DNA of 64,000 nt from Treponema sp. (GCA_024400915.1 JAKSLX010000001.1:124001-188000); one strand, 5' to 3'. Positions 26,264-35,028 are shown, counted from the first letter of the stretch. A program made the numbers and translations. The notes: generated by a model from the letters alone, not told the origin.

Positions 26264-26896
26264 ATGAAGAAACTGATTCTGATTGACGACCATGCCATGC
26301 TCAGGGAAGGAATCGCTTCCTGGCTTACAAAAAATTCCGACTGTGAAATCATTTTGCAATGTGAAAATTTTGAAAAACTGCAGTCCGCTTTTGAGAAATC
26401 GAATTTCTCCACAGAGGACACAATAATTGCCATAGTCGATCTTTCTTACAAAACGGAAAACTGCAAGATTGAATCAGAAACAGGATGGGAAATCATAAAA
26501 TGGCTCAACACGAAGAACATTCCGTCCATAGTTTTTTCAAGCCACGACACAGGAACATTCATCGAAAAGGCAATGGGACCGGACATCAGGGCAAGGGGAT
26601 TTGTCTCAAAGACTTCCGACGAGAAAGTGCTGCTTGATGCAATCAACATGGTTGCAGCCGGGAAAACCTACATCCAGCCGGATCTGTTCAGCGGATTCAT
26701 AGAAACAAAATCCATACTTTCAGCCCTCAGTTCAAAAGAACAGGAAATTGCCGATTTAATCATGCACAATTTTGAAAACGAAGAAATTGCTGAAAAACTG
26801 AACCTCAAGCTTCATACGGTGGAAAACTACATCAGCAAGATTTATGACAAAACCGGAACAAACAGCAAAAAAGGTTTAATCGAATTACTTCTGTAG
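26264..26896 (+). CDS. NarL/LuxR-family response regulator
   Basis: 210 residues from ATG 26264 (an ATG two codons earlier at 26258 is also possible). Receiver domain: acidic pair in LILIDDH, phosphorylation site Asp59 in AIVDLS, conserved Lys in VSKTS. The C-terminal LuxR-type helix-turn-helix reads LSSKEQEIADLIMHNFENEEIAEKL...TVENYISKIYDKTG. The presumed partner kinase is at 27536 on the same strand, with a membrane-protein gene on the other strand between them. The 3' end overlaps that gene by 12 nt. Confidence 0.9.
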   Translation: MKKLILIDDHAMLREGIASWLTKNSDCEIILQCENFEKLQSAFEKSNFSTEDTIIAIVDLSYKTENCKIESETGWEIIKWLNTKNIPSIVFSSHDTGTFIEKAMGPDIRARGFVSKTSDEKVLLDAINMVAAGKTYIQPDLFSGFIETKSILSALSSKEQEIADLIMHNFENEEIAEKLNLKLHTVENYISKIYDKTGTNSKKGLIELLL

Positions 26897-27487
26897 AAAC
26901 CTGCACTTTGCCAAAAGTTTATACACACCGAACGCCGCAAAAACCGTAATGAGCCTGTCCAGAATGTTTACAGGAATGCGGAGAAGAATTGCATCCAGCA
27001 AAGGGAACTTCAATTTTCCTTCAAAAAGCACTGCCAGAAATTCCGTCTGAAAAGTGTATTCTGAACCATCACCGTTTGCATAAGCACAGATACGGCTTAT
27101 GATTCCGCCTGAAATGCTCATGACAAGACACATGACCAGTGAAAGGCCAAGCAATTTGACAATGGTAAGAATTACGGAATCTTCATTTTTCATCACACGC
27201 GTTTTATAAAACCAGGCAGTCACGCAGCCAATGAAGGCGCTCAAAGTATAAAGCTGGTAAACAACAAAACTGTGGCTTATGATTATGTCAAACAGATGAT
27301 AGGCAACTACAGAAAGAATTCCCCACAAGGGATTTGCAAAAAAAGAAATGGCAAAGCAAAAAATGGTATCGCAGAAAAGCGGAATCTTTAGAACGTACAC
27401 CACAAAATCACAGGTGTAGTAGTCCAGAATTCCAAAAACGAGAGAAAGCCCAAGCAATAAAAAGGAGCGCATTGATGAATGATTCAT
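26885..27487 (-). CDS. ECF-transporter S-component-like membrane protein
   Basis: 200 residues from ATG 27487; a longer upstream extension would run through the divergent kinase gene. About six hydrophobic segments. FGILDYYTCDFVVYVLKIPLFCDTIFCF and the C-terminal IPVNILDRLITVFAAFGVYKLL resemble substrate-binding S-components of ECF vitamin transporters. No ECF ATPase lies nearby. Enclosed by a response regulator and a histidine kinase, it could be a small-molecule sensor or a transport target of that system. The start lies 7 nt after TATAAT (27500-27495), without RBS. Confidence 0.65.
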   Translation of the reverse strand: MNHSSMRSFLLLGLSLVFGILDYYTCDFVVYVLKIPLFCDTIFCFAISFFANPLWGILSVVAYHLFDIIISHSFVVYQLYTLSAFIGCVTAWFYKTRVMKNEDSVILTIVKLLGLSLVMCLVMSISGGIISRICAYANGDGSEYTFQTEFLAVLFEGKLKFPLLDAILLRIPVNILDRLITVFAAFGVYKLLAKCRFLQK

Positions 27488-27494
27488 ACAGATA

Positions 27495-27529
27495 ATTATA
27501 AAACAAAAAAATTGATTTTCGTGTATAAT
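27495..27529. promoter_or_regulatory. Face-to-face divergent promoters, both leaderless in layout
   Basis: Minus-strand -10 TATAAT at 27500-27495 lies 7 nt before the ATG at 27487. Plus-strand -10 TATAAT at 27524-27529 lies 6 nt before the GTG at 27536. The -35 regions overlap in 23 AT-rich bases and neither has a good -35 hexamer. Confidence 0.6.
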
Positions 27530-27535
27530 CCTGTT

Positions 27536-28729
27536 GTGAACAAGAATAAATTTTCTGTTCTTCTGTTTTTTCTGTTTCTCACTTTCGCAAAACTTTTTGC
27601 CCACGATGAAAGTTCAATGCGCCAGAAACTCTACAAATGTCAGATAGCAAATGTCTGGAACGAATATGAAATCGAAGAAGACATTGAATCAAAAAAGCAG
27701 ATGATCGAAGAATTGAAGCAAAACATAAACGACCACAACTTTGTTACTCCGGTAACCCAGCTCAGGGAACAACAGGAAGAAATAATCAACCAATTGATTG
27801 CCGTTACAAACAGGCTGCAGGAAGAAATAAGCAAACCTGATTCAGATTCAAAGCAGCTGCAGCTCCTGGAACATCAATTACAGGCCCACATTTTTTCATA
27901 TCTGGAATTTGAAAAGACCATCAGCGATTTTAAAAGTGATCAGTTCTGGAAAATTTCAAAAACAATACTCGTCATTCTGATTCTGTTTATCTTTTCAACA
28001 ATATATTTAACGTTCAATTACAACAACGCAAAGCAGAGGGCAAGGCGCCAGAAGGATTTCAACAACAAAATAATTCAGGTTCAGGAAGAAGAACGTGAAC
28101 GCCTTAGCCGGGAACTGCATGATACCGTCACTCAGGATATCAGGACATCGCTTCTGTTTGTCAGAAATCTAAAAGACAAGCAGGGATGTGCCCAGCCGGA
28201 AGAAAAAGAGCTGATAGAAAAAATTGAAAACCTTGAAACGCAAAACCTCATAAACATAAGGAACATCATCCAGAACCTTACTCCGCCTGAAATCGAAAAC
28301 GCAAACCTCAATACGCTTCTTGCTGAATTCTGCAACAACATTACCTCAATGACAAAAATAAAATGCACTTTTTTTGCGGAAAGCAATTTGAAACCTGACT
28401 GCTTTAACAGTTTCCAGAAACTGAACATATTCAGAATCATTCAGGAAGCAGTTACGAATGCAGTAAAACACGCCAATGCTTCAGAAATCAACATCCTTGT
28501 CCGCAGGAAAACAGAGGATGCTTCGACCTTCATTTTCTTTATAAGTGACGACGGTCATGGTTTCAATGCCAAAGAAAACAGTGCCGATTCCAACGCAGAT
28601 GTCTTATCCCAGAGTACTCATCTTGGGCTTAGGGGAATGCAAACCCGTGCCCAGCTCATAGATGCAAACCTTGTCATCTACAGCGATGAAGACTGTGGCA
28701 CCGAAGTAAGGCTTGAAATTCATTGTTAA
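27536..28729 (+). CDS. Sensor histidine kinase (NarX/DegS/LiaS type)
   Basis: 397 residues from GTG 27536, chosen because it opens directly with a signal-anchor (MNKNKFSVLLFFLFLTFAKLF) and sits 6 nt after a -10 box. A periplasmic, mostly helical region (about 25-135) precedes the membrane helix ILVILILFIFSTIYLTF near 145-162. The HisKA_3 box EERERLSRELHDTVTQ places the phosphorylated His near 195. HATPase_c follows with EAVTNAVKHA and DDGHGF...GLRGMQTRA. Pairs with the response regulator at 26264. Confidence 0.9.
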   Translation: MNKNKFSVLLFFLFLTFAKLFAHDESSMRQKLYKCQIANVWNEYEIEEDIESKKQMIEELKQNINDHNFVTPVTQLREQQEEIINQLIAVTNRLQEEISKPDSDSKQLQLLEHQLQAHIFSYLEFEKTISDFKSDQFWKISKTILVILILFIFSTIYLTFNYNNAKQRARRQKDFNNKIIQVQEEERERLSRELHDTVTQDIRTSLLFVRNLKDKQGCAQPEEKELIEKIENLETQNLINIRNIIQNLTPPEIENANLNTLLAEFCNNITSMTKIKCTFFAESNLKPDCFNSFQKLNIFRIIQEAVTNAVKHANASEINILVRRKTEDASTFIFFISDDGHGFNAKENSADSNADVLSQSTHLGLRGMQTRAQLIDANLVIYSDEDCGTEVRLEIHC

Positions 28730-28829
28730 TTTCTCTAATTATACACTGACAAAAACATTGATAAATACATAGACATATATTATATTTATTTCTAGATATA
28801 AATACACAGAAACATATCAGGAGGTTCCC

Positions 28830-29231
28830 ATGCTTGCAGCCCAAAGAAACGCAAACAATGTATTGGCTTTCGTCAGTGCCATCATCTCTATCACCCGATT
28901 CAATAAAGGTGAAGCTGGCAAGATAATTGATGAAGTAAAAAAAGGCGGGCCTCACATTATCGTAAAGAACAATGTTCCGGAATGCGTAATCATTTCTCTA
29001 GAGGATTACAAATCACTCAATGAAGCGGCAAATCATACGGCAAAACTGGACACATCAAAAGAGGCCGAAGAAAAGCGCAAGGCATTCATCAAAAAAATCC
29101 GTGCCAATGTTCAGCCTCCACTTCCTCCAACCATGAGCGTTGAAGAACGCAAAGCTTTTCTAGAAAACTGCGGTCCAATAGATGTTGATGAAGAAGCTGT
29201 TGCCGAATTGAGGAGAATAAGCACATTATGA
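28830..29231 (+). CDS. Phd/YefM-type antitoxin
   Basis: 133 residues. FNKGEAGKIIDEVKKGGPHIIVKNNVPECVIISLEDYKSL is the DNA-binding fold of type II antitoxins of the Phd/YefM family. The C-terminal half, rich in charge and Pro, would wrap the toxin. AGGAGG lies 6 nt before the ATG. It overlaps the PIN toxin gene by 4 nt (ATGA). The AT-rich upstream region (28760-28800) has an imperfect inverted repeat TTTAT...ATAAA where the complex could autorepress. Confidence 0.85.
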   Translation: MLAAQRNANNVLAFVSAIISITRFNKGEAGKIIDEVKKGGPHIIVKNNVPECVIISLEDYKSLNEAANHTAKLDTSKEAEEKRKAFIKKIRANVQPPLPPTMSVEERKAFLENCGPIDVDEEAVAELRRISTL

Positions 29232-29623
29232 TTCTTTGCGATACAAATATTTTTATTGATTATTTTCGTGGAACCAATTCAAACTTAAATAAGAAATTTG
29301 ATTCCATAGAGGTTGGAATTTGTGGAATTGTCAAATCAGAACTTTTACATGGCGCAAGAAGCGATGATGAAGCAGACAATATGATAAAATCATTCACATC
29401 GTTCAATTTGATTACAATCGACGAATACGACTGGGAATTTTCAGGGCTCATGCTACAGACAATCCGTTCGCAGGGATTCAGCATTCCGGTAACTGATGCT
29501 CTCATTGCATATCTTGGAATGAAATACGATATCCCCGTATGGACAAAAGACCACCATTTCAAGATCATCCAGTCAATCTATCCTGAACTCAGACTCTACG
29601 AATCGGAATCAACCGCAGCTTAA
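29228..29623 (+). CDS. vapC: PIN-domain ribonuclease toxin (VapC family)
   Basis: 131 residues. LCDTNIFIDYFRG (first catalytic Asp), VKSELLHGA (Glu), VTDALIAYLG (Asp) and the late WTKDHHF match the PIN acidic site that cleaves tRNA or rRNA. Translationally coupled to the antitoxin. Together they form a VapBC-like module with a Phd/YefM-type antitoxin. Confidence 0.92.
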   Translation: MILCDTNIFIDYFRGTNSNLNKKFDSIEVGICGIVKSELLHGARSDDEADNMIKSFTSFNLITIDEYDWEFSGLMLQTIRSQGFSIPVTDALIAYLGMKYDIPVWTKDHHFKIIQSIYPELRLYESESTAA

Positions 29624-29681
29624 GCCCTTATCAGAACAGCTTTGGTCTACGGTTGATTTAGAAAACTAGTGCAGCAAAGTA

Positions 29682-30128
29682 TTAAAGATATGCTGCTGTC
29701 TTGTCTTCCCAGTCGATGATTTCTTCAGGCTTGAAGAAGATGTTGATTTCGCGTTCTGCACTTTCATCGCTGTCTGATGCGTGAATGATGTTGCAGTTTG
29801 TGTGAAGGCCAAAATCTCCGCGGATTGTTCCTGGAGCTGATTCTGTCACCTTTGTTGCACCAACAAGTTTGCGAACGAGAGTAACACATTCGTCACCCTG
29901 CCATACCATTGCAACAACAGGTGCGCTTGTGATATAGCCTACAAGTTCACCAAAGAAAGGCTTGTCCTTGTGCTCTGCATAGTGCTTTTCTGCAACTTCT
30001 TTTGTAATCTGAATCATCTTAAGGCCAACAAGCTTGAGGCCTTTTCTTTCAAGGCGAGTAATAACTTCGCCAACTATCCTGCGGTTAAGAACCCCAGGCT
30101 TAAGCATTGTATAACATCTGTTTCCCAT
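29682..30128 (-). CDS. ndk: Nucleoside diphosphate kinase
   Basis: 148 residues from ATG 30128. The family starts right at CYTMLKPGVLNRRIVGE, so the longer upstream reading is rejected. The active-site His is in NIIHASDSDESAEREI. It exchanges phosphate among NTPs and dNTPs. The start codon is 7 nt downstream of a good -10 box with no RBS: -35 TTGCAT (30164-30159), 17-bp spacer, -10 TATATT (30141-30136). Confidence 0.95.
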   Translation of the reverse strand: MGNRCYTMLKPGVLNRRIVGEVITRLERKGLKLVGLKMIQITKEVAEKHYAEHKDKPFFGELVGYITSAPVVAMVWQGDECVTLVRKLVGATKVTESAPGTIRGDFGLHTNCNIIHASDSDESAEREINIFFKPEEIIDWEDKTAAYL

Positions 30129-30135
30129 AGGTGAA

Positions 30136-30164
30136 AATATATCAGAATGAATTATAAAATGCAA
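30136..30164 (-). promoter_or_regulatory. ndk promoter, leaderless layout
   Basis: TTGCAT-N17-TATATT, then 7 nt (TTCACCT) to ATG. The same -35 hexamer and layout occur at gatC. Confidence 0.8.
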
Positions 30165-30207
30165 TTTGGGAATTTGTTGCTTAATAAATGCCATTAAATA
30201 TATGAAA

Positions 30208-30571
30208 CCTGCTCTCGCACGGAACCGTGACAAACTGCTCCGGTGCGCCCTTCGGTTGCAAGTCGCATTTGTCTCGAACCCGTGCTACGCAGGTTTCAGC
30301 TCTTTTGCTTTAGCATTTGTTTTGCAACGCTATCAAATTGAATTTTATAGTTGCTTAGATTTTCACCTGTGCTCATTTTGGGAAGGGAGAAATAGATTTT
30401 TTTAATTCTGCTCTCGCACGGAACCATGCCAAAGCTGCTTCAATGCGCCCTTCGGTTGCAAGTCGCATTTGTCTCGAACCCGTGCTACGCAGGTTTCAGC
30501 TCTTTTGCTTTAGCATTTGTTCTGCAACGCTATCAAATTGAACTTTACAGTTGCTTAGATTTTCACCTATG
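30208..30571 (+). repeat. Two tandem copies of a ~163-bp intergenic repeat
   Basis: The 512-bp gap between ndk and purB holds copies at about 30211-30371 and 30410-30570 (offset 199-200). Shared blocks include TCTCGCACGGAACC, GTGCGCCCTTCGGTTGCAAG, CCCGTGCTACGCAGGTTTC and TTGCTTAGATTTTCACCT. Copy 1 can fold with outer arms GAAACCTGC/GCAGGTTTC and inner arms GCACGG/CCGTGC; copy 2 keeps only the inner pair. No convincing coding potential; ORFs across it are artefacts. A related element lies at 50.3 kb on the other strand. Confidence 0.8.
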
Positions 30572-30587
30572 TTTTTTTTTGGGGGGG

Positions 30588-30622
30588 ATAAAAAAATCCC
30601 TGGCTTTGGGAAACCAGAGATC
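30588..30622 (-). terminator. purB terminator
   Basis: Minus strand: TCTCTGG...CCAGGGA stem followed by seven T, 19 nt beyond the purB stop. It sits next to a G7 run at about 30582. Confidence 0.8.
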
Positions 30623-30640
30623 TGTTTATGCAAAAAACTT

Positions 30641-32077
30641 TTAGTTAATCTTAGCTACAAACTGTTCTACAATCTTTCCGCTCAAACCTGTGTAGGTAAG
30701 CGGTGTTGCTGCAAGAAGTCTTGCCTTAACTTCGTCGCTTACTTCAAGATTCTTTGCAAGGTTGTGGAAGTCTTCGATTGTAACTTTCTTACCGCGTGTG
30801 ATTTCCTTAAGGCGTTCGTAAGGCTTATCAACATTGCTCATGCGAAGGAGATTCTGATATGCTTCTGCAAGAACTTCTGGTGTTGTTTCCAAAGCTTCTG
30901 TAATCTTGTCTGCATTAACTTCGATCTTTCCAAGACCCTTCTGAAGTGAAGCGTAACCGATCATTGAGTGTGCAAATGCGCATCCCATGTTGCGTTCTAC
31001 AGTCGAGTCTGTAAGGTCGCGCTGGAGGCGGCTGATGCAAAGCTTGCGTACAAAGAATTCAAACATTGCGTTTGCCATGCCGAAGTTTCCTTCTGCATTT
31101 TCAAAGTCGATTGGGTTGACCTTGTGTGGCATTGCACTTGAACCGATCTCTCCTGCAACTGCACGCTGCTTGATCCATCCGTCAGAAATGTAGCGCCATG
31201 TGTCCATAGCAAAGTCTGTAAGGATGTTGTTGATTCTCTTTACGCCGTCAAACACGCGGAGGTAAGAATCGTGTGGTTCAATCTGAGCTGTGATTGGGTT
31301 AAAGCGAACCTTGAGTGGCTTTGTATGCATGTATTCATTTTCAAGCGGAGTGATTTCTGCATTGAAAGAATTGATGAGCTCGTGGCTGAAGTTGATCCAG
31401 TCGAATTCAGGGAATACGAAGTTGTGAGCATTGAATCCACCGGTTGCACCATTGAGCTTAAGAAGAATGTCGATATTGCCAAGCTGTGCAAGTTCTTCCT
31501 TCATTCTGTTTACGAATACGAGAACTTCCTTTCCGAAAGTTGTAGGAGTTGCAGGCTGACCGTGTGTGCGTGCAAGCATTGAAAGGTCTTTATGCTGAAC
31601 TGCAAGATTATAAAGCTTTCCGTAGATCGAAAGGATTTCTGGAACAACTACATTGTTCACTGCATCGCGGATCATAAGTCCGTAAGAAATATTGTTGATA
31701 TCTTCTGAAGTCAAGGCAAAGTGAACGTATTCAAGAATTTCGTCCATCTTCATTTCCTTGATCTTGCGCTTGATGAAATATTCAATTGCCTTTACATCAT
31801 GGTTTGTAGCAGGAGTTCCGTCATAACCAGTCGTTTCAAAAGCCTTGATGATTTTTGCATCTTCTTCTGTGATTTCGATGATAGAACGAAGCTTAGCAGC
31901 ATCAACAGAAATCTTTACGCGTTCCTTGAGCATTGGAGTTTCAAGAAGCTTTATAAGATAATTGATTTCAGTGTAAATGCGATATCTCATGAGAGCCATT
32001 TCGCTGAAATAACCCTGAAGACACTTTGTCTTTCCTTCATAGCGACCGTCAATTGGTGAAACGCTAGTCAATGCCAT
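30641..32077 (-). CDS. purB: Adenylosuccinate lyase
   Basis: 478-residue cytosolic lyase with two steps in purine synthesis: SAICAR to AICAR and adenylosuccinate to AMP. The fumarase/aspartase signature GSSAMPHKVNPIDFENAEGN is present, together with TSEDINNISYG and ARTHGQPATPTTFGKE, the standard substrate-binding loops. Length matches the long (E. coli-like) PurB class. RBS CGAGGTTACT upstream. Monocistronic, ending at a terminator. Confidence 0.96.
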   Translation of the reverse strand: MALTSVSPIDGRYEGKTKCLQGYFSEMALMRYRIYTEINYLIKLLETPMLKERVKISVDAAKLRSIIEITEEDAKIIKAFETTGYDGTPATNHDVKAIEYFIKRKIKEMKMDEILEYVHFALTSEDINNISYGLMIRDAVNNVVVPEILSIYGKLYNLAVQHKDLSMLARTHGQPATPTTFGKEVLVFVNRMKEELAQLGNIDILLKLNGATGGFNAHNFVFPEFDWINFSHELINSFNAEITPLENEYMHTKPLKVRFNPITAQIEPHDSYLRVFDGVKRINNILTDFAMDTWRYISDGWIKQRAVAGEIGSSAMPHKVNPIDFENAEGNFGMANAMFEFFVRKLCISRLQRDLTDSTVERNMGCAFAHSMIGYASLQKGLGKIEVNADKITEALETTPEVLAEAYQNLLRMSNVDKPYERLKEITRGKKVTIEDFHNLAKNLEVSDEVKARLLAATPLTYTGLSGKIVEQFVAKIN

Positions 32078-32194
32078 AGTAACCTCGTATTCAAAAAGTT
32101 TATTAGAAATAATTAAGCAGAATTATAGTGATTTTAAATGAAAATGTCACAAGAAATGTTATAATAAAATACAAATAACACAGCGAGGTACTAC

Positions 32195-32635
32195 ATGAAA
32201 AATATTTTTGTCATTCTCTCAGCCATTTTTTCTCTCTTTATTTTTGGATGCAAAACAACTGACAGCACTTCAAAAACAAATGCAAAGGGAACAACTCCAT
32301 CCCAGATTTGCGGCGAATGGAAGATTCAGTCTTTGACAGGTTTTAAGAATGCCGATCAGACAGACGCAACACTTTCCATAATTGCAAAAGACGAAGATGA
32401 ATATTCACTCAACGGTTTTTCTGGAGTAAACAGTTTCTTTGCAACTCTTTCCGACACACCAAAAGCTTTCCCTATCGGAAACAATCTTGCTTCAACAAAG
32501 ATGATGGGAGCACCAGAGGACATGGCATTTGAGGATGAACTCATCAAGATCATCGCCACCTCAGGTTCCTGGAAAATCGAAAACAGAAAGCTTGTCATCA
32601 CAAACGGGAAAGCATCTGCAGTGTTTGTAAAATAA
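32195..32635 (+). CDS. META/HslJ-domain lipoprotein
   Basis: 146 residues. The signal peptide ends in LFIFGC (Cys19), so it is a lipoprotein. The rest (CGEWKIQSLTG near 38-48, SLNGFSGVNSFFATL, MMGAPEDMAFEDELIKII, WKIENRKLVIT) fits the META domain found in HslJ and in secreted stress or motility-linked proteins. Function not known. RBS GCGAGGT; -10 TATAAT near 32159. Confidence 0.85.
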   Translation: MKNIFVILSAIFSLFIFGCKTTDSTSKTNAKGTTPSQICGEWKIQSLTGFKNADQTDATLSIIAKDEDEYSLNGFSGVNSFFATLSDTPKAFPIGNNLASTKMMGAPEDMAFEDELIKIIATSGSWKIENRKLVITNGKASAVFVK

Positions 32636-32657
32636 CCATTTTTTATTGTTTATTCTT

Positions 32658-32691
32658 TTTTCCATAGAATGTATAATCTTTCTATGGAAAA
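32658..32691. promoter_or_regulatory. 34-bp palindrome enclosing the xpt -10 box and start codon
   Basis: TTTTCCATAGAA, 10 bp, TTCTATGGAAAA: a perfect 12-bp inverted repeat. The -10 TATAAT (32672-32677) lies in the central gap, and the right arm contains the ATG (32684). Transcription would begin at or near the ATG, so only one arm is in the RNA. The palindrome is therefore better read as a DNA operator than a hairpin. Confidence 0.7.
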
Positions 32692-33274
32692 GAAATTAAA
32701 TTTTTTGGAACAGAGAATCCTTAAAGACGGAATTGTCAAGGAAGGAAATGTCCTCCGCGTTGACAGCTTCCTTAACCATCAGCTCGATGTAGAACTTCTC
32801 GAAGAAATTGGAAAAGAATTCTACAAGAGATTCAAGTCAGAAAAAATCACAAAGGTACTTACAGTCGAAGCTTCAGGAATTGCAATCGCTTGTTTCGTCG
32901 CTGCAAAATTCAAGGTACCAGTAGTATTCGCAAAAAAATCAAAATCTCTCAACCTTGGTGATGACGTCTATTCAGCAGAGGTTGAATCTTTTACACACAA
33001 AACAAAGAACACCGTTGTAGTCACAAAAAAATACATCAGCAAAAATGACCGTGTACTTGTCATCGACGACTTCCTTGCAAATGGTGCAGCACTTCAGGGA
33101 CTTATTTCCATCCTGAACCAGGCAGGAGCAACTGTTGCAGGAATAGGTATCGCAATTGAAAAGGGATTCCAGCCTGGCGGTCAGTTCATCCGCAACCTGG
33201 GATACCACCTTGAATCCCTCGCCATCGTTGAATCAATGGAAGTTGAACCAAAGAAAATCAATTTCAGAAAATAA
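32684..33274 (+). CDS. xpt: Xanthine phosphoribosyltransferase
   Basis: 196 residues from ATG 32684 (MEKKLNFLEQRIL). The PRPP-binding loop is VLVIDDFLANGAAL; LTVEASGIAIACFVA and VPVVFAKKSKSLNL are typical of Xpt. It converts xanthine and PRPP to XMP. No RBS; the -10 is 6 nt before the ATG. Followed after 20 nt by the xanthine permease gene, giving a salvage operon as in Bacillus, but without room for a purine riboswitch. Confidence 0.93.
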   Translation: MEKKLNFLEQRILKDGIVKEGNVLRVDSFLNHQLDVELLEEIGKEFYKRFKSEKITKVLTVEASGIAIACFVAAKFKVPVVFAKKSKSLNLGDDVYSAEVESFTHKTKNTVVVTKKYISKNDRVLVIDDFLANGAALQGLISILNQAGATVAGIGIAIEKGFQPGGQFIRNLGYHLESLAIVESMEVEPKKINFRK

Positions 33275-33294
33275 TTTTTTACAGGAGTTATAAT

Positions 33295-34593
33295 ATGGAA
33301 CAGATGCAGGAAATCTACGAGCTTGACGGAAAGATCAATCCGCTCAAGGGACTTCCATTCGGATTGCAGCACGTTCTCGCAATGTTCGTTGCAAACATCA
33401 CACCAATCATGATCATCGCAGGCGCATGCGGAGTCGGACAGGAAAACGTTGCACGCCTCATTCAGTCTGCAATGCTCATCGCCGGTATCGGTACATTCAT
33501 CCAGCTTTTCCCACTCTGGAAAATCGGTTCACGTCTTCCAATCGTAATGGGAATCAGCTTTACTTTCGTAGGTATCGCCTGCGGAATCGGCGCACAGTTT
33601 GGCTACGGCGCAATCGTTGGTGCTGTAATCGTCGGCGGTATCGTTGAAGGCATCCTTGGTCTCTTTGGAAAATACTGGATCCGCTTCATCAAGCCTATCG
33701 TTGCAGCAAACGTTGTTATCGCCATCGGCTTTTCTCTTCTCGGTGTTGGTGCCCGTTCTTTCGGAGGCGGCTACGCTCAGGACTTTGGTTCATGGCAGAA
33801 CTGGACAATCGGAACAGTAACACTTGTAAGCGGACTTGTTTTCTCCCACTTTGCAAAGAACTACCTCAAGTCACTTTCAGTTCTTTTTGCACTCATCGTC
33901 GGATACATTCTTGCAATCTGTTTTGGAAAGGTAAACTTTGCACCAGTTAGTTCAAGCCCAATCGTTGGACTTCCAGCCTTCATGATGTTCAAGCCAACTT
34001 TCAATGCAGGCGCAATCATCTCTTTCATTTTGATCTACCTTGTTTCAGCAACAGAAACTTTGGGTGACACATCGGCAATGTGCGCATCAGGTCTTCACCG
34101 TGACATCACGACAAAGGAAGCTTCAGGCTCGATTGCCTGCGACGGATTCATCAGTGCCCTCGGCGGACTTTTCGGTTGCTCACCTATCACATCATTCAGC
34201 CAGAATGTTGGACTTGTTGCCATGACAGGCGTTGTAAACAGAATCGCAATCGCAACAGGTGCAGCTGTCCTTGTAATCGCCGGAATCTTCCCTGTATTCG
34301 GAGCAGTTCTTGCAACTTTGCCTGATGCAGTTCTCGGCGGATGTACAATCATGATGTTCGGTTCAATCGTTACAAGCGGAATCCAGATGCTGGGCAAATG
34401 CGGTCTTTCTGCAAAAAATACAACAATCACTGCCCTTTCTTTGAGCATTGGCCTTGGCTTTACACAGATCAACGAAATGTTCAACGCTTTCCCACAGATC
34501 GTTCAGACTGTATTCAACGGAAACTGCGTTGCTGTAGTATTCGTAATCGCCCTTGTTCTTTCCCTCTGCATGAAGGACGAAAAGGCGGAATAA
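33295..34593 (+). CDS. NCS2-family xanthine/uracil permease
   Basis: 432 residues, about 14 hydrophobic segments. N-terminal LPFGLQHVLAMFVANITPIMI is the NCS2 signature, and the late QNVGLVAMTGVVNRIA segment matches the family motif around helix 10. Linkage to xpt makes xanthine the likely substrate (PbuX/XanP role). RBS CAGGAG 8 nt before the ATG. Confidence 0.93.
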   Translation: MEQMQEIYELDGKINPLKGLPFGLQHVLAMFVANITPIMIIAGACGVGQENVARLIQSAMLIAGIGTFIQLFPLWKIGSRLPIVMGISFTFVGIACGIGAQFGYGAIVGAVIVGGIVEGILGLFGKYWIRFIKPIVAANVVIAIGFSLLGVGARSFGGGYAQDFGSWQNWTIGTVTLVSGLVFSHFAKNYLKSLSVLFALIVGYILAICFGKVNFAPVSSSPIVGLPAFMMFKPTFNAGAIISFILIYLVSATETLGDTSAMCASGLHRDITTKEASGSIACDGFISALGGLFGCSPITSFSQNVGLVAMTGVVNRIAIATGAAVLVIAGIFPVFGAVLATLPDAVLGGCTIMMFGSIVTSGIQMLGKCGLSAKNTTITALSLSIGLGFTQINEMFNAFPQIVQTVFNGNCVAVVFVIALVLSLCMKDEKAE

Positions 34594-34628
34594 AAAAAAG
34601 AGCCCATGGAGTTTTCCATGGGCTTTCT
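34592..34628. terminator. Bidirectional terminator between the xanthine permease gene and rpsU
   Basis: A8, then GCCCATGGA-GTTT-TCCATGGGC, then a short T tract. Strong T-run on the minus strand for rpsU, weaker on the plus strand for the permease. It overlaps the permease stop codon. Confidence 0.85.
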
Positions 34629-34643
34629 ACTTAAGAGATAATC

Positions 34644-34850
34644 TTAGTAGTCCTTCTTGTCTGTCTTGCGCTTCTTGTTAAGAAGTTTGCGTTCGAGAGA
34701 AGTGTTCTTCTGGTGAAGAATAGCTGAAGGCTTTACGAAATATTCGCGCTTCTTGTATTCGCGGATAATGCCTTCCTTTTCAACCATGCGCTTGAAACGT
34801 TTGATTGCCTTTTCAAGGTTTTCTGAATCGTCTACGTTGATTGTTGCCAT
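34644..34850 (-). CDS. rpsU: 30S ribosomal protein S21
   Basis: 68 residues, Lys/Arg rich: ATINVDDSENLEKAIKRFKR then REYKKREYFVKPSAI and a basic tail KNTSLERKLLNKKRK. Standard length for S21, which helps 30S subunits engage Shine-Dalgarno sequences. AGGAGGTGAAT precedes the ATG. Confidence 0.95.
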   Translation of the reverse strand: MATINVDDSENLEKAIKRFKRMVEKEGIIREYKKREYFVKPSAILHQKNTSLERKLLNKKRKTDKKDY

Positions 34851-35028
34851 TGTAATTCACCTCCTTAAATACGAGGATTTCGTAAGTGCATTGATTATCT
34901 CATATTTTACGGGTTTTATTCAAGAGGAAAATCGCTTTTCTGAGAAAACCAGTTTTCCAGCATAAGTCCATCAATAGACTTAAAATCTTTTGTATTCCGC
35001 GTGACCAATATAATCTTTTGTCAAAATT

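Noticed and set aside
30129..30233. Longer N-terminal extension of ndk
   Set aside because: NDK proteins start within a few residues of the MLKP motif, and the extension covers the promoter.
30166..30644. Two plus-strand ORFs with identical stretches (about 72-79 residues)
   Set aside because: They read through the intergenic repeat copies; similarity is due to DNA repetition, not protein conservation.
32636..32690. Purine riboswitch upstream of xpt
   Set aside because: Only about 48 bp separate the previous gene from xpt, and the promoter lies 6 nt before the start codon, leaving no room for an aptamer.
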